Shown here one piece after another: positions 57,965 to 64,000 of a stretch of DNA of 64,000 nucleotides (the stretch's first letter is position 1; each line of letters begins with the position of its first letter). The translations under genes and the position numbers were made by a program. The notes beneath the pieces were generated by a model. That model was not told the DNA's origin. It ran no database searches and saw only the letters and a list, made by a program, of their open reading frames with translations. The stretch covers positions 58,419,505 to 58,483,504 of the forward strand of contig CM069436.1 of assembly GCA_035610365.1 (NCBI GenBank), in the 5' to 3' direction. The DNA is from Aquatica leii. Taxonomy: Eukaryota; Arthropoda; Insecta; Coleoptera; Lampyridae.

Positions 57965-60900
57965 AACGTTCAGATTTTCTTTTAGTAAAAAAAATTGGCG
58001 ATAAAAATAACATTTTTACCGGGCCTGCAACGAAGTGGATTGCTTAAACTCTTGTCAGATGGTTTTTTTTAAAATAATTTCTTTAGTAATTTTAATGAAA
58101 ACATTCTAAATGATGCTTTATCAATAATCCAAGACAAATAATAATCTAAGATCACAACACTAAAGTGATCAAAAACAACCAAAATATTATCTTACATATT
58201 TTATTCCGAAAATACATGCAATACGTCTTAAATTTTAACTACCGGATTTTTTAAATTTAGGTTTTAGTAAATGTAATGCGTTTTGTCAAAATTTTTAATT
58301 TAGTTTATTTGACATCATAAAACCAAATAATAGTGCAGAACAGTTTTTTCATTTGTTAGATGTTGTAGAAAAACACTATTTTTTTGTTTAAAATATTTAA
58401 TCTACGTTTTAATAATTTTTAATAAAAATTTTTGGTTTACAAATACTAACACTTTTATATTTAACCATGGCAACCAAATTATTCAACGCAAGTTTAATAT
58501 TACTGTACACTGTACAAAAAAGTAGTTACAACAAAATTTCTTTTGTTTTTTTCTAACTTTTAACGTTGCAGTTGAATATTTTATAATCAAAATAAGTATC
58601 CACGACCAGCAAACGAATATATATAGAGCATCAGCTTCAGTATTACATAAACTAGTAATTACACAGGTGCATTAAAGTTTCTAATCGTTTTGCATTACAT
58701 TAGGTTGTTTAGAAAGTACATGTGACAAAAAAATATTTTACGAAGAAATAATAAAGTAAACTATTTACGTATACTTTTTAATCCAAACTAAACATCATGT
58801 ACTGCAATAAAAAACACACAAAAATACGAGTTTATTTACAATGAGTTATCAGGAATATTGTTTGGAAAATTGTACTTTTAAGAAATTTTATACATGACAG
58901 AATATTTATTAGAATGCACTCGCGTTTTTTTGCACAAATTATTCGTTTAAGATATAAACCTTCACTTCGCTTTTTATTCAAGAAGCTATGTAACCTTTAC
59001 ACAATGCTCATCTTTTTTGCATATTTATTATTCGGATAGTAACGTACGTATGAGGTACAATGTTGTCCTTTCAGGAATAAAAAAGTTCTTCTTTGTTAAA
59101 CTCAAAGAACTACGTTCATTACTTTTATCGAGCTAATAGTTTTACAAAAAACATTTTTAATGACAAAGAAAAATTTTCCGGTTTTCTTTTGCAAATACGT
59201 TTTTTACGTACATGTTTCGATTAACATTTTTATCCGAAATGTTATGTAAAGAAATTCGTTTCGTTCTTTTTTTTTATGTTCAAATTACGTTACTATTTGA
59301 GAATAATTTTTTTGTAGTGACCTTCTAATTGTGTATGTTTTAATTCTTTATTCTAAGAATTGTTTACTTTCCAATAATATGCAAAAATTAGAATATCGCG
59401 TATTTTACATATCAATGAATAAAAAATAAACGAAACCTTTAAGATAAACCAGTATTTAAAATCTTTGATATAATAGGAGTCATCTAAAAGTAAAAACGAT
59501 ATAAATAATCGTGTAACACGAGTAAAAATATTGACTATCAATTTTTTACGCAAAAAGGACATTAAACCGTAAAAAGTTAATCGTATTTTAAATTACACTT
59601 TTTAATGATAGGTTTTTTTTTTTAATTTGTATCGTATATACTGTAAGCACATTAAATTATTATAATAAAAGTTATTGCAATATCTTAAACAATACGTTAA
59701 TAAAATTATCCTGCAAAAACAAGCCAATTCACACAAAAAAATTACAATAATTTAAAATATTACAGATTGTATTTTAAGAAAAAGCTAGTAAAACGTCTGT
59801 TAATATGTAAGAACTGGAAAAATTATTTGTTCATTCGAACCTTTTTATTTAACTTTAAAAAAAATAGATATTGCAATTCGATTACAAAAACAATTCATTT
59901 TTGTAAAAATTGCTTGTTTCTTTTTTAATCAGCATGTAATAAAGGTTAGTAATATTTATAAAGTCATAAAATTAACTTATTACACGAATCCGGATTTAAT
60001 GTATAATGCAAACTCGCTATAATAATTATAAATGTTAGAAACTGTATACGCTCGGAAAAGTTACATTAGACATTAAATTTTTGCTTTTTGAATTGCTAAT
60101 TTTAATATATAAAAAGCACATATTAATTTAAATTTACTTCTTTATTATCACATTTTTTCGTATTTAATATTTGAATTTGAAGTTCAATTAGATTTATTAG
60201 CATCTAATTACACGATGGTTTGTAAATGTAATTATAAATATTATAGTACCTAAATATAAATTTAAAAAATATTTTTAAACTTAATTCAAGCAATTTTTTT
60301 CCAGATTACATGAATTTTATTAATTTGTAAATGCTCTTGAACGTAGGTTTAATTAGTAGCTAGGTTAACGTCATTTAGTTATAGAATTTATTTATAGCTA
60401 AATTTTCCCAAACCGTACAACATGCAATAACCTTAAATCTACGTAAATGTAGATGTTAGTACTTTGCAGTTTTAAATTAGCAATTCGTAAAAGGACAGTT
60501 TTTCTGCAAATTCTAAGCAATCGTTAATATAATAATATAATGAAGTATGAACAGTTTTTCATTTATCATAGAAACTGAACTTTTAGCATCAACTACAAAA
60601 TGATAGTCGATAACACTTTGTAATTGACCTTTAAAGTTTACTATCGATCATTACAAAATTATTTGTTTTTTACAGATAATAATCTTAAATGTTATGGGAA
60701 AATGATTTAATCAATCATTAAACTTTTACGAATTTTAGTTTTTAGATATTCAGAATCTCTAGTCAGCACTAAATATTAAAGCTTTTATGTATTTCCTGTT
60801 TTGATTGCTTATAAGTATTTACTGAAACCAGCTGAATATGGTTTGTTGTTGACGACTTTTACGTTTAATTTTTGTATACTAATTTTGTATTAAAGTATGT

Positions 60901-61950
60901 ACTAACTGGACATTAAAGATACAAATAGTCTCAGACACATCACTTTGTAAATTCGTAATCTGTATGTGACAATTTATTGTAGTTTTTACGTAACATAATT
61001 ATTTATTGATCAATTTACTTTACTATGCGCCACGAAATAAGATTTTTTTAATAAAATAGAGACCTGAAGAAGGTTCACGAAAAATGTTAAATAAATAATA
61101 TTCATAGAATCGAGTACTCTTGGATAGTTTCATATCATTTCTTAGAATATAAACATGTAGTAATGTCCTTATCATTGTTGGAAGTTTTTTCTTCGCCTTG
61201 GTGGTTTTCGTTTTACTTCTACAGGTGCTAATTATTTTCTTTTCTGTTTTTGGTTTTTCTTTAATTTTATTTTTGCACGAAGAGCTATTTCTAATTTTAA
61301 TTTTTTCTTGTTTTTGGTCATTTTTTGAATAATTGTAGGTTTTGGAGTTGGTAAACACAATATTTGAATGAGGTCAAAACGTGAAGTTGAGGGTGTATCA
61401 AAAGTAATGGCTGCATTACAATTAAGTTGATGATTTAGCCTCTAGAGAATCACCGATTGATTTGGTCGTGTTTTGTGAAATAGTGATGTTGGGATGCAGC
61501 CAAATAGGTTAGCAAATGCAACGATTTTTTGAATGCCGAAGATAGCTTAATGTTAATTTTTTAATGTTTATTCTGCTTATGGGATACAGGTAATATTTTT
61601 ACCAAACGCAGCAAAATGTATTTTTCTAAGTTGTTTAACACTCTGTGTACAAATGATATTTACTTTTTATTTATATTCTAAATTTTATCTGCAGGAAATT
61701 TACTTTTCATCTCTTTCAAGAAGTTTTAATTCTAATAAATCAACACTACTGATTTCTAAGGGTTTGATAGACGTTTTTTCCAAAAACCTTCGCAATCAAT
61801 TATTTTATTTGTTTTGGTGTATTTGTAATCTAATCGTCTTAAAACAGTTTCTGACAATATATAAATTTTTTTTGTGAAATAATGTCATTTATAATTTTTT
61901 TGTTTTAATTTTAAACGTTTTTATGGCATTCTCTAAAAAAATTTGTTTTG
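57965..61950. other. AT-rich intronic DNA, nothing recognised
   Basis: Four kilobases with no supported gene. A Lys-rich minus-strand frame at 61023-61358 (111 codons) has no recognisable domain. A mariner-end-like GGGTGTATCAAAAGTAATGG at 61389 has no partner that I could find. Confidence 0.55.
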
Positions 61951-61959
61951 TGTAGTATT

Positions 61960-63130
61960 TTATTTAACGTTTAAAACTATAAAACTTGAACCACAAGGTC
62001 TTCTTGTGAGTTTTGATATCCTTTTACTCTTTAGCAAAGTTCCTATTAGAGGTATATCTGAGGCTAAACGTCTGTTAACGATTCTCTTATTATCATCGAG
62101 CAGATTCTGTCTCACCATGACAAGGATTTGAGTTTGGTTGCTTTTATCGATAAGTGTTTATCATCCACTTATTTCCAATGTAATAAGTTTAACAAACAGG
62201 TTTCTGATGCTGCTATGGATTCTCTCATATTCCCTCTTGTAGCTAACATTTTTATGGAATCTTTTGGAACGGTTGCGGTCATCTCAAATTGTCTAAGTTT
62301 CTTGATCATTTCAACAACCGACACCCAGATATCAAACTTACTATTGAAATCGAAACTACTTCTGGTTCATTCTGTGTATCGCAAACCCACTCATACAGAC
62401 AAATACTATCATGTTTCGTCTCATTATCATCCTGCACAAAAACGTTCTGTTATTAAATCTTTGGTTCATCGCACTTTTTCTATTTGCTAACCTAAGAATC
62501 TAGATTCAAATCTTCATCATTTTGATGAACAATGGTTATATGAAACGAAATATTTAAACAGTTGTTAATCGTCGTCTACATCCACGCGCTCGAGTACCTA
62601 AAGACAATTCTATTTTCGAATCCAGTACGAAATTGCATTTGACCCTATATTCATAAGGTTACAGATCAAATAAGAAAACTTCTTTGTAAGAATGGTATTA
62701 AACCCATATTTAACTCGACAATCTTTGAAGGACAAATTTCCTACACTTTCGTTTCAAGGAACATCATTTTACTTCAGGTCACAAAATACATTTGATAACG
62801 TTTAAAATCTCTATTCTTCTTTAATAGAAAATTTGCGAGAGCATAGAAATCATCAAATTGAATAACTTCAATCGTGATCATGGTTTCGAATTATCCCTTC
62901 CATGGTTTGCGGTTATGACTCGTTTATTAAAAACACGCCCTTTTTTAACCGTAACTCAATTGAGTCACGATCAACAAACCGCGTCGACACTTCTTCTTTA
63001 TATATGGTTAATTAATATGGTTTGGTTCACAAGTCGATTACCTAACTTTTTAGAAGATCTTAGTTAGATTTCGGTTGCTTGTTTGAGTTCTATGATTTTT
63101 TTTGCACACCCTGATGAAGGAGATTATTGC
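61960..63130 (+). mobile_element. Penelope-like retroelement P3, 5'-truncated, YVDD deleted
   Basis: The + strand reads QGLLVSFDILLLFSKVPIRG, SEAKRL, then NIFMESFGTVA (62245). The next codons jump to HLKLSKFLDHFNNRHPDIKL (62280), so the segment with the RT active site YVDD, present in P1 and P2 at this point, is gone. A second deletion follows ETTS / LLVHSVYRKPTHTDKYYHVS (near 62360). SSHYHPAQKRSVIKSLVHRT is intact. The endonuclease region is mostly lost near 62760 (FPTLSFQ, then FTSGHK). The 3' tail matches P1 and P2 (AATAACTTCAATCGTGA; AAAACACGCCC), then ends near CCTGATGAAGG at 63110 with a divergent terminus. It cannot be active. Confidence 0.85.
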
Positions 63131-63459
63131 TGTGTAGTGCAAAAGAAAACAAGACACATAAACGTCATTTTAAATTTACAACTTTGAAATTTTAATTTTG
63201 GGTTACGTTTTTCACAGTTGATCCGTTTTTTCAAAATAAAATTTTTGTTTTGTTATGAACCGCATTCTATATTGACACTTTTTACAAAAATTTAAAAAAT
63301 TTAAACTTACAAACTTCGCAAAACGGATTGTATTTTATGGTCTTGCGTTTCTTAATCGGATTATCCTTTTGAACATTACTTATTAGAAAACGTACTTTTT
63401 AATTATGAATTATGTCCTATTGTGTATAAAAAGATGTTACTATGTGTCAGTTATATTTT

Positions 63460-63545
63460 TTCTGAGAGGGGTCTGGAGATGTCTGGGGGTACCCGGCCCA
63501 CCCAAGCCCTTCTGTAGTTACGCCGGCGGCAATAAGAAACATTTT
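63460..63545. other. GC-rich island of unknown identity
   Basis: AGGGGTCTGGAGATGTCTGG through CCCGGCCCACCCAAGCCC to CGCCGGCGGCAATAAG is by far the most GC-rich stretch outside exon B. It contains the palindromes GGGTACCC and GCCGGC. The + strand has one open frame through it (LRGVWRCLGVPGPPKPF), but the flanking splice signals are poor (TTTTTTCTGAG before, no GTAAGT after). It might be an alternative exon, a GC-rich repeat end, or a fragment of another transposon. No family is recognised. Confidence 0.45.
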
Positions 63546-63599
63546 TTATACCGTTGCCATTTTCAAACAATATTTGCTGATTGGTTGCTAGCGTGTGTT

Positions 63600-63865
63600 C
63601 TGGCACTGCTGGACTTAAAATATTGTTGAAGACAATTACATCTGGTCACTACTTTTTCCCATTTTTCGGGCAGCGTACGAATCTCGCGTTTGAAAAAATT
63701 GGTAATTTTTTTAAACGATCTACAAATCGATTTAAATTTATTACTTCTTTATAAGACCTTCTGCTACATTCGGAAACATCTGAAAAATATGGAAAGTAGG
63801 GTAGGACTTATTTCAACGTTTCTAAGTATGTCTTGATCACTTCGAATTGTCATACTGCAAAATTA
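63600..63865 (-). pseudogene. mariner transposase C-terminal fragment (third mariner)
   Basis: The minus strand reads SRRSYKEVINLNRFVDRL, then FFKREIRTLPEKWEKVVTRC and NCLQQYF (63700-63610). The end of mariner transposases reads xFSSYEEVxNWxDxWxASKDxxFFxxGIxxLPERWxKVVxxxGQYF. The LPEKWEKVV match is clear; the rest is weak. The catalytic part, expected at higher coordinates, is not readable up to the right edge. It ends just before the GC-rich island. Confidence 0.6.
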
Positions 63866-64000
63866 CTTTTATCGTGTCTTTTATTGTATTGCGGCCGTAT
63901 CATTGCTCGATTCAAGCGCATTAATTGTGCTCGATAACGTCGATTGCGTAACGTGTAGTTCACGGCACCGACGCTATTAATTAATTATTAAGACTATTTT

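Noticed and set aside
61023..61358. A 111-codon Lys-rich minus-strand frame
   Set aside because: No domain, no splice context and A-rich codons only; explained by base composition.
61389..61410. A mariner-end-like GGGTGTATCAAAAGTAATGG
   Set aside because: No inverted partner was found within several kilobases and no transposase is nearby.

Overview
The window looks like a stretch of a large, AT-rich insect genome (roughly seven bases in ten are A or T by eye). It is almost entirely intronic. Two short coding exons on the + strand (30452-30553 and 43743-43807) are the only host gene sequence I can support. Both have good splice sites (pyrimidine tract-CAG or -TAG, then GTAAGT). Joined across a 13.2 kb intron they stay in frame and read as the start of upstream conserved region 1 (UCR1) of a PDE4-type cAMP phosphodiesterase, the insect dunce (dnc) gene. 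The window would then hold at least 30 kb of upstream intron, the 13.2 kb intron, and more than 20 kb of the next intron.

The rest is a graveyard of transposable elements in very AT-rich filler. From left to right: an unidentified insect transposase-like gene remnant (3.2-4.06 kb, -); a MULE-like remnant (5.0-5.4, -); a pogo-like fragment (7.8-8.1, -); copy 1 of a dispersed LTR-like family (8.8-9.6, -); a MITE-like element (9.9-10.16); a mariner (10.7-11.5, +); a hairpin-type repeat (14.73); an IS630/mariner-superfamily scrap (15.74, +); a Penelope-like element with an inverted terminal piece (16.4-19.0); an R1-like LINE with endonuclease and RT (19.04-20.96, -); a Jockey-like LINE 3' end (23.9-24.5, -); a second pogo-like element (24.6-25.7, -); a minisatellite (26.86-27.07); a second mariner (27.8-28.35, -); [dnc exon A]; a 5'-truncated Penelope-like element (31.3-32.66, -); LTR-like copies 4 (33.8-34.4, +) and 2 (35.36-36.2, -); a Gypsy integrase (39.2-40.0, -); a hairpin-type repeat (40.75-40.9); a LINE 3' tail (41.2-41.8, +); a piggyBac scrap (42.4, +); [dnc exon B]; a LINE RT with an internal tandem duplication (45.4-46.8, -); a piggyBac (47.1-48.0, -); a 1.15 kb IS630/mariner-superfamily element with intact terminal repeats (48.07-49.22, -); LTR-like copy 3 (53.4-54.5, -); an RTE/CR1-like LINE split by a 1.3 kb insertion (55.05-57.96, -); a third Penelope-like element lacking its YVDD block (61.96-63.13, +); a GC-rich island (63.46-63.54); and a mariner C-terminus (63.6-63.86, -).

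No element is intact; all reading frames carry stops, frameshifts or deletions. Most retroelements lie antisense to dnc, as is usual in introns. I see no bacterial genes, CRISPR arrays, rRNA or tRNA, and no clear new biological system. The most useful points are the dnc exons, the repeated hammerhead-like core in the Penelope-like ends, the multi-copy LTR-like family of uncertain class, and the unexplained GC-rich island near the right end. Family names rest on motif recognition by eye, not on a database search.
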